64,000 bases of DNA, from contig NZ_FYEG01000002.1 in NCBI RefSeq assembly GCF_900187855.1, positions 248,001 through 312,000 of the forward strand. The letters run 5' to 3'. Positions 34,621 through 43,018 of this stretch are shown piece by piece. This DNA comes from Actinomyces minihominis. GTDB lineage: Bacteria > Actinomycetota > Actinomycetes > Actinomycetales > Actinomycetaceae. The position numbers were made by a program, and so were the translations under genes. Position 1 is the first letter of the stretch. The number at the start of each line of letters is the position of its first letter. The notes beneath the pieces are model-generated. The model was not told the origin of the DNA, did no database searches, and saw only the letters and a program-made list of their open reading frames with translations.

Positions 34621-36168
34621 CTAGTCGTTGATGCCTACCTCACGAAGTCTCGCCGCCAAATCACCGGGGACTCTTCCGACCAGACGCACACCCTCATCGG
34701 TCCACTCCTCGACCTCGACCTCACCCACATCGTGAGCGCGGCTTAGGAGCCCGGCATTTTTGAAGGGAACCAGGACGTCCACCTCAACTTCGGGGCGCGG
34801 TAGAAGGCGGGCAATCGCCTCTTTTAACTCAGGAATGCCCTCACCCGTAGCGGCGGAGACCTCCATCGCATCGGGGTATAGGGCTCGCAACCGCGCCAGC
34901 TCCGTCGGTGAAGCCATGTCAATCTTGTTCAAAACCATGAGCTGACGCGAACGATCATAGTTGTCAACACTGTCGAGAACCTCGTTGACGGCATCGACCT
35001 GCGAGGCAGGATCTGTGTGGGAGGCGTCAACCACGTGGAGGACGAGGTCGGCCTCGCCCACCTCTTCGAGCGTGGAGCGAAATGCCTCCACCAACTGGGT
35101 TGGAAGGCGACGTACGAAACCTACTGTGTCTGTGATCGTGTACTCACGACCGTCCTCAGTTTGCACCCTGCGCACAGTGGGGTCCAGGGTCGCAAACAAC
35201 GCATCAGCCACAAGGATGTTGGCTCCTGAAAGTGCATTGAGCAAGGTCGATTTCCCGGCGTTGGTGTACCCGGCGATTGCAACCGAAGGAACCTCGCCGC
35301 GACGTCGAGACTGGCGCCTCGTGGCACGACCCGGGGCCATCTTCTTGATCTGCTGACGCAACTTTGCCATGCGGGTATTGATTTTTCGGCGGTCTAGTTC
35401 GATCTTCGTCTCACCCGGCCCACGCGAACCGATTCCCTCACCACCGGCCACACGACCACCAGCCTGCCGAGACATCGACTCACCCCAGCCGCGCAGGCGG
35501 GGAAGCAGGTACTCGAGTTGCGCCAGCTCCACCTGTGCCTTGCCCTCTCGGGACTGAGCATGCTGGGCAAAAATATCAAGGATAACCGCGGTTCGGTCAA
35601 CAACCTTGACCCCGATGGTATCCTCTAAACCACGTCGCTGGGAAGGGGCCAGGTCACCGTCAACTACAACCGTGTCCGAGCCGGTTTCAATCACCATTTC
35701 CTTCAGCTCGGCAGCCTTGCCCTTCCCCAGGTAGGTTGCCGGATCTGGCTTATCACGTCGCTGAAGGAGAGCTGCCGTAACCGTGGCACCCGCAGTTCCA
35801 GCGAGGGCGGCTAGTTCTCGCAGAGACTCCTCTGCCTGCTGAGCCGTTCCCTCGAGACGTAGTCCAACCAGGACCACTCGCTCAAGACGGACCTGGCGAT
35901 ACTCCACCTCTTGAATATCAACCAACTCGGTGGAAGCAGCCAGGTGGGCTGCGCGGCCCGTTGACTCCCGCTCCAGCCAATCCTCATGGTGGGAACCCGT
36001 GAGCCCCAGGTTGAGGACATCGACTTCTCCAGAGACTTCCGCGTTGGCAGAGGCAACGAAATCCCCCGCCTCTTCACGCGCTAGGACACGGGCCGCGATG
36101 GCCTCTGCCCGCGAAACTTCACTTCGTTGATCTGAGCCGCTAAAGTTCCCTGTGTCCTGTGCATTCAT
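34621..36168 (-). CDS. hflX: Ribosome-associated GTPase HflX
   Basis: GTPase that splits stalled or hibernating ribosomes; 515 residues. The N-terminal HflX nucleotide-binding domain (~95-230) includes PDPATYLGKGKAAEL and DRTAVILDIFAQHA, followed by the GSRGPGETKIELDRR linker and the G domain with G1 GYTNAGKS (300-307), G3 DTVGF and G4 NKID. The start ATG 36168 has no clear ribosome binding site, but TAGCAT lies exactly 6 nt upstream. Usually hflX follows miaA-dapF; here a divergent methyltransferase gene lies in between and dapF is absent. Confidence 0.94.
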   Translation of the reverse strand: MNAQDTGNFSGSDQRSEVSRAEAIAARVLAREEAGDFVASANAEVSGEVDVLNLGLTGSHHEDWLERESTGRAAHLAASTELVDIQEVEYRQVRLERVVLVGLRLEGTAQQAEESLRELAALAGTAGATVTAALLQRRDKPDPATYLGKGKAAELKEMVIETGSDTVVVDGDLAPSQRRGLEDTIGVKVVDRTAVILDIFAQHAQSREGKAQVELAQLEYLLPRLRGWGESMSRQAGGRVAGGEGIGSRGPGETKIELDRRKINTRMAKLRQQIKKMAPGRATRRQSRRRGEVPSVAIAGYTNAGKSTLLNALSGANILVADALFATLDPTVRRVQTEDGREYTITDTVGFVRRLPTQLVEAFRSTLEEVGEADLVLHVVDASHTDPASQVDAVNEVLDSVDNYDRSRQLMVLNKIDMASPTELARLRALYPDAMEVSAATGEGIPELKEAIARLLPRPEVEVDVLVPFKNAGLLSRAHDVGEVEVEEWTDEGVRLVGRVPGDLAARLREVGIND

Positions 36169-36226
36169 TCTCTGATGCTAGTACAGGGTTCCGTGACACC
36201 GACTGCAACAACGGTAATCTTGACCC
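36169..36226. promoter_or_regulatory. Compact divergent promoters hflX / RsmC-like gene
   Basis: In 57 bp two leaderless-type promoters face apart. Minus: TAGCAT (36180-36175), 6 nt, ATG of hflX. Plus: GTGACA (36193-36198), 16 nt, TAATCT (36215-36220), 6 nt, GTG of the methyltransferase gene. Neither gene has a Shine-Dalgarno. Confidence 0.55.
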
Positions 36227-36850
36227 GTGAGTGAACACTATTTCTCCCCCCAGGCAGACACCGACCCCGATGACCTTGGCAAGCTGCACCCCGTCCGCGT
36301 CAATGCCAGGGGCCGCGAGCTAAAGCTTCTGGCCTCCGATCGGGTCTTTTCGGCAACCCACCTCGACCTCGGCACTGAACAGCTCCTCAAGAAAGCTCCG
36401 GCTCTACCTGCATCCGGAACATTCCTCGACCTCGGCTGCGGCTGGGGCCCCGTCGCGATCACAATGGCTCTGGAAGCCCCAGACGCGACGGTTTGGGGCG
36501 TGGATGTCAACGCCAAGGCACTTGCTCTGACCAAGTTAAACGCGAAGAAGCAGGGACTGAAGAACGTCCTCGCACTTGATGCCCCGACAGCACTTCAGGA
36601 CGCGCGGGATAACAAAGTTCGTTTTGATGTCATCTGGTCGAACCCTCCGATCAGGATCGGGAAGCCGGGTCTTCGGGCCTTGCTGACAGACTGGCTCAAC
36701 CTTCTTGCAGAGGACGGGGTTGCCTACCTGGTTGTGAACCGCCACCTCGGTGCAGACAGCCTGGCGGACTGGCTTCGAGGCCAGGGCTTTGAGGTTGAGC
36801 GCCTGGCTTCGCGCAAGGGATTTCGCATCCTCTCGGTTACCGTAAGTTAG
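36227..36850 (+). CDS. RsmC-like class I methyltransferase
   Basis: 207-residue single-domain SAM methyltransferase resembling the C-terminal half of RsmC/RlmG (16S/23S rRNA guanine-N2 methylases). It has FLDLGCGWGPVAI (SAM loop, ~66-78), VWGVDVNAKAL and the catalytic SNPPIRIGK (138-146), a motif typical of rRNA N2-guanine enzymes. It lacks the N-terminal duplicated domain of enterobacterial RsmC. It sits on the plus strand between minus-strand miaA and hflX, an odd insertion, with its stop only 3 nt from the miaA stop. Confidence 0.82.
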   Translation: MSEHYFSPQADTDPDDLGKLHPVRVNARGRELKLLASDRVFSATHLDLGTEQLLKKAPALPASGTFLDLGCGWGPVAITMALEAPDATVWGVDVNAKALALTKLNAKKQGLKNVLALDAPTALQDARDNKVRFDVIWSNPPIRIGKPGLRALLTDWLNLLAEDGVAYLVVNRHLGADSLADWLRGQGFEVERLASRKGFRILSVTVS

Positions 36851-36853
36851 TGC

Positions 36854-37777
36854 TTAGCCCAGTGCTGCAAGGGCGCGCTCTAGCACCGTCCCCTTACCGG
36901 TCGCATCAACATCAATCCACCTGATGCGTGGATCCCTTCGGAACCACTTCATTTGCTTTCGCGCCAACTGGCGTGTGGCAATGAAGGTAGATTTCACTCC
37001 CTCTGCCTCACTCATTCGCCCCTCTAGAACCGCTATGGCTTGGGCATAGCCGGTGGCCCTTCGAGCCGTGGTTCCTTCACGGAGCCCCTCGGCTACCAGT
37101 CGCTCTACCTCACTGACCAGGCCCTCGCGAAACATAGTTTCAGCTCGCCTCTCAATACGCGGATCGAGGAAGTCCCTGTGGGCGCGAAGCCCAATCTGAA
37201 CCGATGGATGCGAGTAGGTGTAACGAGGAAGCGACGCGGTGTAGGGCCTTCCTGTAATGGCTATGACCTCGAGAGCGCGTACCAGTCGCCGACCATTGGA
37301 ATCACCAATGGTCTGCGCAGCCTCAGGATCAAGGTCGAGCAGCCGGCGGTGCAACTCACGACTGCCAAGCTCATCAAGTTCCGCTTCAAGAGAGCTGCGG
37401 GTTGCACTGTCCGTTGGAGGAAACTGCATGTCATCGAGAAGAGCACGCAGGTAGAGACCCGAGCCGCCAACAACAATGGCTTGCCGTCCGCGGCCCTTAA
37501 TCTCATCCAGGAGCGCATGCCCCTGCTCCTGGTAGGTCGCCACCGAAGCATCCTCAGTGACGTCGAGAACATCGAGAAGATGGTGGGTGTAGCCGCGGCG
37601 CTGATCTAGCGGTAGCTTGGCCGTCCCGATGTTCATGCCACGGTAAAACTGCATGGCATCCGCATTGATGATCTCTACCCGCTCGGGCCCCCCGAGCACA
37701 TCGGCGAGGTCAAGGGCGAGATCAGATTTGCCAGTAGCGGTCGGTCCAACAACGGCAATGGTCTGCTGATGTCCCAC
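36854..37777 (-). CDS. miaA: tRNA dimethylallyltransferase
   Basis: Transfers a dimethylallyl group to A37 of tRNAs reading UNN codons; 307 residues. The P-loop VVGPTATGKSDLAL is at residues 9-22, NADAMQFYRGMNIGTAK, GGSGLYLRALL and the tRNA-contact RATGYAQAI motif follow, with the C-terminal RQLARKQMKWFRRDPRIRW region. GTG 37777 has GGGGG just upstream and lies 9 nt past miaB, so the two i6A/ms2i6A enzymes are one unit. It is convergent with the RsmC-like gene (3-nt gap). Confidence 0.95.
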   Translation of the reverse strand: MGHQQTIAVVGPTATGKSDLALDLADVLGGPERVEIINADAMQFYRGMNIGTAKLPLDQRRGYTHHLLDVLDVTEDASVATYQEQGHALLDEIKGRGRQAIVVGGSGLYLRALLDDMQFPPTDSATRSSLEAELDELGSRELHRRLLDLDPEAAQTIGDSNGRRLVRALEVIAITGRPYTASLPRYTYSHPSVQIGLRAHRDFLDPRIERRAETMFREGLVSEVERLVAEGLREGTTARRATGYAQAIAVLEGRMSEAEGVKSTFIATRQLARKQMKWFRRDPRIRWIDVDATGKGTVLERALAALG

Positions 37778-37786
37778 TGGCCCCCA

Positions 37787-39304
37787 CTAACCCCTGCGTA
37801 GGACAGGTATGCCGAGTGCGACCCCTGAGGGCTCGGGCTCGCTGGTGGCCTGTCGCTTCAGCCAGGCATCCCCTGCCCTGGTGCTTCGAACGGAGAAAAG
37901 GCCACCGGCTTCGAGACCACTATCGGCCAGAAGGTGGTGCGGCGCTCCGTGGGTCACACCCACCTCTACAAGGTCACCTGGACGGGGAGCCTCCACTCCT
38001 GTAGGAACCGCAAAGTGGACCAGTCTGCCGTCCCTGCTTCGTCCCGAAAGCCTGCGTGTAGCGTCCTGTTTACGTCCCTCCCCCTCGGCTACCAGCACCT
38101 CTACCCTGGAGCCAACCAGAGCCATGTTCTCTTCGGTGGAGATTCGGTTCTGCAGATCAACCAGACGGTTGTAACGGTCGGCCATTACATCGTTCGGAAC
38201 CATGTCAGTGCGGGCAGCAGCTGGAGTACCGGGGCGCGGAGAATACTGGAACGTGAAGGCTGAGGCAAACCTCGACTCTTCAACCACATCGAGCGTGCGC
38301 TGGAAGTCCTCCTCTGTCTCTCCTGGGAAACCCACGATGATATCCGTGGTGATGGCGGCACTTGGAATAGCCTCGCGGACCTCGCGAAGGATCCGGTTGA
38401 ACCGCTCTGAACGATAGGAGCGCCGCATCTCTTTCAGGATGCGATCAGAACCTGATTGAAGTGGCATATGCAAGCTGGGCATAACGGTCGGAGTTTCAGC
38501 CATGGCATCGATGACATCGGACGTGAATGCTGCCGGATGTGGCGATGTGAACCGCAGTCTCTCAAGCCCGGGTGTCTGACCAACCTGACGGAGCAGGTTC
38601 GCAAACGCCCCGCGATCTCGGAATGAAGCCCCATACGAGTTGACGTTCTGGCCCAGCAACGTCACTTCGATAGCCCCCTCAGAGACTACCGCCGCTACCT
38701 CATCGAGTACTTCCTGTGGCAGTCGATCCCTTTCTCGACCACGCAGGCGCGGCACTATGCAGAAGGTGCAGGTGTTGTTGCAACCCACTGAAATTGATAC
38801 CCATGCCGCGTAAACAGACTCCCGTACCGATGGGAGCGTGGAGGGAAAGACCTTGAGTGATTCCTCAATCTCAACCGCGGCTTCGTGGTTGTGCTCGGCA
38901 CGACGCAGAAGCGCTGGCAGAACATCAAGATTGTGCGTGCCAAACACGGCGTCGACCCAGGGGGCCTGCTGGACAATCCCCTCCCGCATCTGCTGGGCCA
39001 AGCATCCACCCACGGCGATTTGCATTCCGGGACGTTCCCGTTTCACGGAAGCAAGCTGCCCCAGGTTTCCGAAAAGCTTGGTGGCGGCATTCTCACGAAC
39101 CGAGCATGTGTTGATCACAACCACATCAGCACCACCGTCGCCGGCGATTGTGGCACGCTCCGCTGCCTCTGGAACACTTTCAACCGGCACCAAACCCGCG
39201 TCTTCTAGCAGTCCCGCCAAACGCTCTGAGTCATGCTGGTTCATCTGGCAGCCCAGGGTGCGAACCAGGTAGGTCCGAGGGCGCGTCTCTATCGTCTTAC
39301 TCAC
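37787..39304 (-). CDS. miaB: tRNA-2-methylthio-N6-dimethylallyladenosine synthase
   Basis: Radical-SAM methylthiotransferase acting after MiaA; 505 residues. N-terminal UPF0004 domain with cluster cysteines C19, C67, C101; radical-SAM motif with C175, C179, C182 ([10 protein letters not shown]); C-terminal TRAM domain (~375-440). GTG 39304 gives [20 protein letters not shown]; upstream are TTGGTA, 16 nt, TAGGCT and then 8 nt to the start, with no Shine-Dalgarno, so miaB-miaA probably has its own near-leaderless promoter downstream of cinA. Confidence 0.95.
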   Translation of the reverse strand: MSKTIETRPRTYLVRTLGCQMNQHDSERLAGLLEDAGLVPVESVPEAAERATIAGDGGADVVVINTCSVRENAATKLFGNLGQLASVKRERPGMQIAVGGCLAQQMREGIVQQAPWVDAVFGTHNLDVLPALLRRAEHNHEAAVEIEESLKVFPSTLPSVRESVYAAWVSISVGCNNTCTFCIVPRLRGRERDRLPQEVLDEVAAVVSEGAIEVTLLGQNVNSYGASFRDRGAFANLLRQVGQTPGLERLRFTSPHPAAFTSDVIDAMAETPTVMPSLHMPLQSGSDRILKEMRRSYRSERFNRILREVREAIPSAAITTDIIVGFPGETEEDFQRTLDVVEESRFASAFTFQYSPRPGTPAAARTDMVPNDVMADRYNRLVDLQNRISTEENMALVGSRVEVLVAEGEGRKQDATRRLSGRSRDGRLVHFAVPTGVEAPRPGDLVEVGVTHGAPHHLLADSGLEAGGLFSVRSTRAGDAWLKRQATSEPEPSGVALGIPVLRRG

Positions 39305-39341
39305 AGCACACCAGCCTAGTCGGCGTCTAGTCCCTACCAAA
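39305..39341 (-). promoter_or_regulatory. Candidate miaB promoter
   Basis: TTGGTA, a 16-nt spacer and TAGGCT (39318-39313) on the minus strand end 8 nt before GTG 39304. Confidence 0.45.
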
Positions 39342-39347
39342 CAAGGA

Positions 39348-39836
39348 CTACCGGCCCGGGGTTGTGATCTCTTGCTGCACCGCCCTTTTCAGCAACGCAA
39401 GTGCGGCTTCAATGGCCTGGTGGCGAACCTGGGAGCGACTTCCTGAGAACATGTGCTTTTCGACGAGCGTCGTAGTTGGACCCACCACGCCTACGAAAAC
39501 CAGGCCCTGCGGGCCATCCGGACTGTCACCCGGACCGGCAACACCAGTGGTGGAGATCCCAAAGTCTGAGGCGCACAAGCTACGAACCCCTTGCGCCATC
39601 TGGTTGGCCACCTCAGCGCAGACCGGGCCCCGGGCCTGAAGAAGCGATCGGTCAACCCCAAGAATGTCCGCCTTGAGATCAGTCGCATAGGCGACCACTC
39701 CCCCGAGCAGGACAGAGCTGATCCCCGGCGTATCAACCAGGGTGGCACACAGCGCGCCTCCCGTGAGCGACTCTGCCGTGGCTATCGTCCAGCCCTGTTC
39801 AGTCAGTACTTGAAGCAGGTGGCTCTGATCTACCAT
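39348..39836 (-). CDS. CinA C-terminal-type NMN amidohydrolase (PncC family)
   Basis: 162-residue stand-alone CinA-C domain, a nicotinamide mononucleotide deamidase used in pyridine-nucleotide recycling. Family motifs: [19 protein letters not shown] (17-35), [15 protein letters not shown], and the [23 protein letters not shown] glycine-rich block. It overlaps recX by 7 nt. In many actinobacteria this gene lies between pgsA and clgR; here it has been placed downstream of recX instead. Confidence 0.92.
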   Translation of the reverse strand: MVDQSHLLQVLTEQGWTIATAESLTGGALCATLVDTPGISSVLLGGVVAYATDLKADILGVDRSLLQARGPVCAEVANQMAQGVRSLCASDFGISTTGVAGPGDSPDGPQGLVFVGVVGPTTTLVEKHMFSGSRSQVRHQAIEAALALLKRAVQQEITTPGR

Positions 39837-40357
39837 GGCTCACTCATTCCCTCGGCTGCCTCTTCTGCCTCGGCGCTTAGCGCACCACAAACGGCGAAAG
39901 CAGTCTGGGTTGAGAATCCGCGTCGTGCTAGGAACCCCACCAACCGCCTCTGCCACACCTCTTTGGAGAGACTGGCGATCTTGCTTGGAGTGGTGTGCTT
40001 CCGAGCCGCCTCTAAAGCCCTTGAAAACTCTTCTTCGCTATCGATCTGATCGACAAGAGGACGCCAAATCTGCGGGTCAATACCTCGCTTTTGCATCTGT
40101 CTGGTGAGGCCACCGCGTCCCAATCCCGAGTAGGACCGAAGAATTGACTGGGCAAAGCGTTCATCATTTATGTAGTCATAGCCAACCAGTCGTTCAACCG
40201 TCTCTTTGACCGTGGCGTCATCAAAGCCCCTGCCCGCAAGCTTGTGCCCTAGTTCGGCCGCCGAGTGGTCCCGGATCCCAAGAATGCGCAGAGCAGCGTC
40301 CATTGCATCCTTGGGATCAACCTTTTTCGAGGAGCTTTCACTCTTCGATGGAGGCAT
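39830..40357 (-). CDS. recX: Regulatory protein RecX
   Basis: RecX binds RecA filaments and limits their extension; 175 residues as called. It has the three-helix repeat organisation, with [19 protein letters not shown] and [20 protein letters not shown] as the clearest blocks and [15 protein letters not shown] after them. The ATG at 40357 overlaps recA by 20 nt without a clear ribosome site; ATG 40303, with AAGGA 4 nt upstream, gives a 157-residue protein that still contains the whole family region and may be the real start. It is co-transcribed with recA. Confidence 0.88.
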   Translation of the reverse strand: MPPSKSESSSKKVDPKDAMDAALRILGIRDHSAAELGHKLAGRGFDDATVKETVERLVGYDYINDERFAQSILRSYSGLGRGGLTRQMQKRGIDPQIWRPLVDQIDSEEEFSRALEAARKHTTPSKIASLSKEVWQRRLVGFLARRGFSTQTAFAVCGALSAEAEEAAEGMSEPW

Positions 40358-41414
40358 CGTTTACCACCGCTTCGGCCTCAGCAACGGGCTGACCAATTCC
40401 AAGTTCAGCGAGAATCTTGCCCTCAATCTCATCGGCTAGATCAGGGTTATCCACTAGGAACTGACGGACATTCTCCTTGCCCTGTCCCAGTTGATCCTTG
40501 TCGTATGTGAACCAGGATCCAGACTTACGGACGATTCCGGCTTCGACCCCCATGTCGATGATCGAACCCTCGCGGGAGACACCCTTGCCATAAATGATGT
40601 CAAACTCTGCCTGCTTGAACGGCGGAGCCATCTTGTTCTTAACGATCTTGGCCCTGGTTCGGTTACCAACCGGCGCACCGGCTTCCTTAAGCGTCTCAAT
40701 TCTGCGCACGTCAATACGAACCGAAGAGTAAAACTTGAGTGCCTTACCGCCCGTAGTCGTCTCAGGAGAACCGAAGAAGACACCGATCTTTTCACGCAGC
40801 TGGTTGATAAAGATGGCGGTGGTCCCAGTGGCTGAAAGAGCGCCCGTAATCTTGCGGAGCGCCTGGCTCATAAGGCGAGCCTGCAGTCCGACGTGGGAGT
40901 CACCCATCTCCCCCTCAATCTCTGCCTTAGGTACCAGCGCAGCGACCGAGTCGACGACGATGATGTCAATACCACCCGAGCGGATCAGCATGTCGGTAAT
41001 CTCAAGCGCCTGCTCACCCGTGTCTGGCTGAGAAACCAGGAGGTTATCGGTGTCTACACCAAGTGCGCGGGCATAGATCGGGTCGAGAGCGTGTTCCGCG
41101 TCGATGAAAGCAGCGTTACCACCTGCCCTTTGAGCGCTGGCAACCGCATGGAGGGCTACCGTTGTCTTACCTGATGACTCAGGTCCGTAGATCTCTACCA
41201 CCCGGCCGCGAGGGAGTCCGCCGATTCCGAGAGCAACGTCAAGGGCGAGAGAACCAGTGGGAATCACCTTGACAGGGGGACGGGTATCGTCCCCCAGGCG
41301 CATGACAGAACCCTTACCGAACTGTCGGTCGATCTGACTAAGTGCGAGATCTAGGGCTTTGGCCCGATCTGTCCCCGGAGCCGCAACCGTCTTGGGGTTT
41401 GAAACACGCGCCAT
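40338..41414 (-). CDS. recA: Recombinase RecA
   Basis: Strand-exchange ATPase and LexA co-protease, 358 residues. Walker [10 protein letters not shown] is at 77-85, the catalytic Glu lies in the IDAEHALDP region, Walker B in [14 protein letters not shown], the L2 region around [23 protein letters not shown], and an acidic C-terminal tail. No intein is present. GAAGGAG lies 6 nt before ATG 41414. About 157 nt of leader separates it from a promoter with an SOS box in its spacer. Confidence 0.98.
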   Translation of the reverse strand: MARVSNPKTVAAPGTDRAKALDLALSQIDRQFGKGSVMRLGDDTRPPVKVIPTGSLALDVALGIGGLPRGRVVEIYGPESSGKTTVALHAVASAQRAGGNAAFIDAEHALDPIYARALGVDTDNLLVSQPDTGEQALEITDMLIRSGGIDIIVVDSVAALVPKAEIEGEMGDSHVGLQARLMSQALRKITGALSATGTTAIFINQLREKIGVFFGSPETTTGGKALKFYSSVRIDVRRIETLKEAGAPVGNRTRAKIVKNKMAPPFKQAEFDIIYGKGVSREGSIIDMGVEAGIVRKSGSWFTYDKDQLGQGKENVRQFLVDNPDLADEIEGKILAELGIGQPVAEAEAVVNDASIEE

Positions 41415-41577
41415 AATTGCTCCTTCTTCAGCAGCCTCTCCGGCTGATTCACCTTCTGGCTTCGATTCAACAGACCCTCTCCGGATTCTGCTGAGGTAAC
41501 ACTATGTCCAGCCACCGACATAATCAGAACGCCCCCAGTTCCCTGTGGAAACTGCCGGGCACGCCTACCTGCGGATA
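41415..41577 (-). other. recA 5' leader
   Basis: No gene is seen in this leader. It contains two similar stretches on the minus strand beginning CCGGAGAGG and ending CTG/TTGAA (41484-41466 and 41443-41427), which may be a decayed duplication. A structured leader is possible but unproven. Confidence 0.3.
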
Positions 41578-41607
41578 ACTCTACTCGAACATCCGTTCGA
41601 TTGGAAA
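41578..41607 (-). promoter_or_regulatory. recA promoter with perfect SOS box
   Basis: TCGAACATCCGTTCGA (41585-41600) is a perfect TCGAAC-N4-GTTCGA palindrome. It lies exactly within the 18-nt spacer between TTTCCA (41607-41602) and TAGAGT (41583-41578) on the minus strand, so LexA would block the promoter directly. Confidence 0.85.
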
Positions 41608-41633
41608 GCTGACACGCATAATACTCGCCAGGT

Positions 41634-41855
41634 CTAGCGTCTCTTCTGGGGACGACGGTGAACCCAAAGATCCTCCTCGCCCCGCCCCGTCTCAGCAATG
41701 AGCGCGTTCCACACCACATCGACCTTGATGTGCTTTTCCAAGGCTTCCCTGGCGGTCATCGCCAGCGTGGGAAGGTAGAGGTCATACACGAGTGAACGCC
41801 CTAGGGCCGGTCCGTAAACCTGCTCTAGGGCGTTCCAAAACTCAGATTGGTTCAC
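41634..41855 (-). CDS. DUF3046 family protein
   Basis: 73-residue member of DUF3046, a small actinobacterial family of unknown role almost always next to recA. It has the family pattern: [20 protein letters not shown] at the start and [10 protein letters not shown] near the middle. The GTG start overlaps the clgR stop in GTGA, so it is translated with clgR. Recall of the family is firm; a function is not known to me. Confidence 0.88.
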   Translation of the reverse strand: MNQSEFWNALEQVYGPALGRSLVYDLYLPTLAMTAREALEKHIKVDVVWNALIAETGRGEEDLWVHRRPQKRR

Positions 41856-42166
41856 CTGTTGGTAACCAGGGAACCAGCCAGAAGATCATCTGGCACGGTA
41901 TCCGGAACGGCTGCTGTATCAAGCACCATCATGCGATCCGCAACTTCACGCAGCACGAACCACAGGGGCACCCCCAGGGCCGTGCAGATCGACTCTAGTA
42001 GCTCAGAAGAGGCTTCCTTCTGACCACGTTCAACCTCACTGAGATAGCCCAGCGAGACCTGCGCCTGCGAAGAAACCTCCCGCAGAGTGCGCCCCTGAAG
42101 ATTACGGAGCGAACGCAAAACATCACCGAGCTCACTTCGCAGCAACGGTGACCTTACAGATGTCAT
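41852..42166 (-). CDS. clgR: ClgR-like XRE-family transcriptional regulator
   Basis: Cro/CI-type helix-turn-helix regulator of 104 residues. The segment [20 protein letters not shown] with [21 protein letters not shown] matches actinobacterial ClgR, which activates clp protease and related stress genes. ATG 42166 with GGAGAG about 9 nt upstream gives a protein of normal ClgR length. The frame is open a further 53 codons, with an ATG at 42298 directly after a TATATA element; that longer form (148 residues, basic unlike N terminus) cannot be excluded. It lies between pgsA and DUF3046-recA as usual. Confidence 0.85.
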   Translation of the reverse strand: MTSVRSPLLRSELGDVLRSLRNLQGRTLREVSSQAQVSLGYLSEVERGQKEASSELLESICTALGVPLWFVLREVADRMMVLDTAAVPDTVPDDLLAGSLVTNR

Positions 42167-42363
42167 TTTCATCATCTCTCCACTGTACCTCGGCTTAGCG
42201 GTCTGACGTGAAGCCTGTCCACGATGACCCGCGGGAACTGAACGTGACATCACATTCCCTGCGCCCACCGGACGACGTAGCTGGTTCGTTGTCTTCATGC
42301 CATATATAACGCCAGAGACAACCAACTTATTGCGTAATCTGCCTCACAAACACCGGGGGACGG

Positions 42364-42978
42364 CTATGCTTCGTCGCCCTTCTGCAAGTTCAAAGCATGT
42401 ACCGACACCAGAAGGTACTGGATGCCCGACCACACCGTCACGATCAGAGCGGCAAGCATTACGACCCAAATCAGGATCAGTACCAACTGCGCCACGAGAT
42501 GGCTCACGAAAGAACCCCACGGAATGATCAATAGCATGATCAGGAACATCTGCAGAACCGTCTTCAGCTTGCCACCAGAGGAGGCCGCTACGACGGTCCC
42601 CCGCCTGCGCAAGACCTCTCGCAGAACGGTGATCCCCAACTCTCGAACCGCCACAATAATCGTGAACCACCAGGGCAGGTCCGAAAGGATAGATAGCGCG
42701 ACAAAGGCGCCGAGAGTCAGGAACTTATCGGCCAGTGGATCAGCCAGCTTGCCGAAGTTCGTGATGATCTTATACTTGCGGGCAATCTGTCCATCAAGAT
42801 GATCGGTGTAAGCCGCAACAGCAAACACCAGGGCCGCCCACCAGCGTGACGAAGTGGTGTTTTCAAGTAGCAGCCAGAGGAACACGGGCACCATGAGAAT
42901 GCGCAGAACGGTGAGGGCATTGGGCAGGTTCAATGTCGGTGAGTTCTGCTGCCCGGTCTTCTTACCGTTATCGCCCAT
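42364..42978 (-). CDS. pgsA: CDP-diacylglycerol--glycerol-3-phosphate 3-phosphatidyltransferase
   Basis: Membrane CDP-alcohol phosphotransferase of 204 residues making phosphatidylglycerol phosphate. The family motif DG-x2-AR-x8-G-x3-D-x3-D is present in DHLDGQIARKYKIITN followed by FGKLADPLADK (~58-83), with about five membrane helices. ATG 42978 has AGGGAG 6 nt upstream. The frame extends 44 codons further, into the ftsK-pgsA gap and the end of ftsK, and is unlikely to be used. It follows ftsK by 40 nt. Confidence 0.93.
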   Translation of the reverse strand: MGDNGKKTGQQNSPTLNLPNALTVLRILMVPVFLWLLLENTTSSRWWAALVFAVAAYTDHLDGQIARKYKIITNFGKLADPLADKFLTLGAFVALSILSDLPWWFTIIVAVRELGITVLREVLRRRGTVVAASSGGKLKTVLQMFLIMLLIIPWGSFVSHLVAQLVLILIWVVMLAALIVTVWSGIQYLLVSVHALNLQKGDEA

Positions 42979-43018
42979 CACGGACTCCCTACTAATTGCT
43001 TGGCCCCCATCATCTTCA

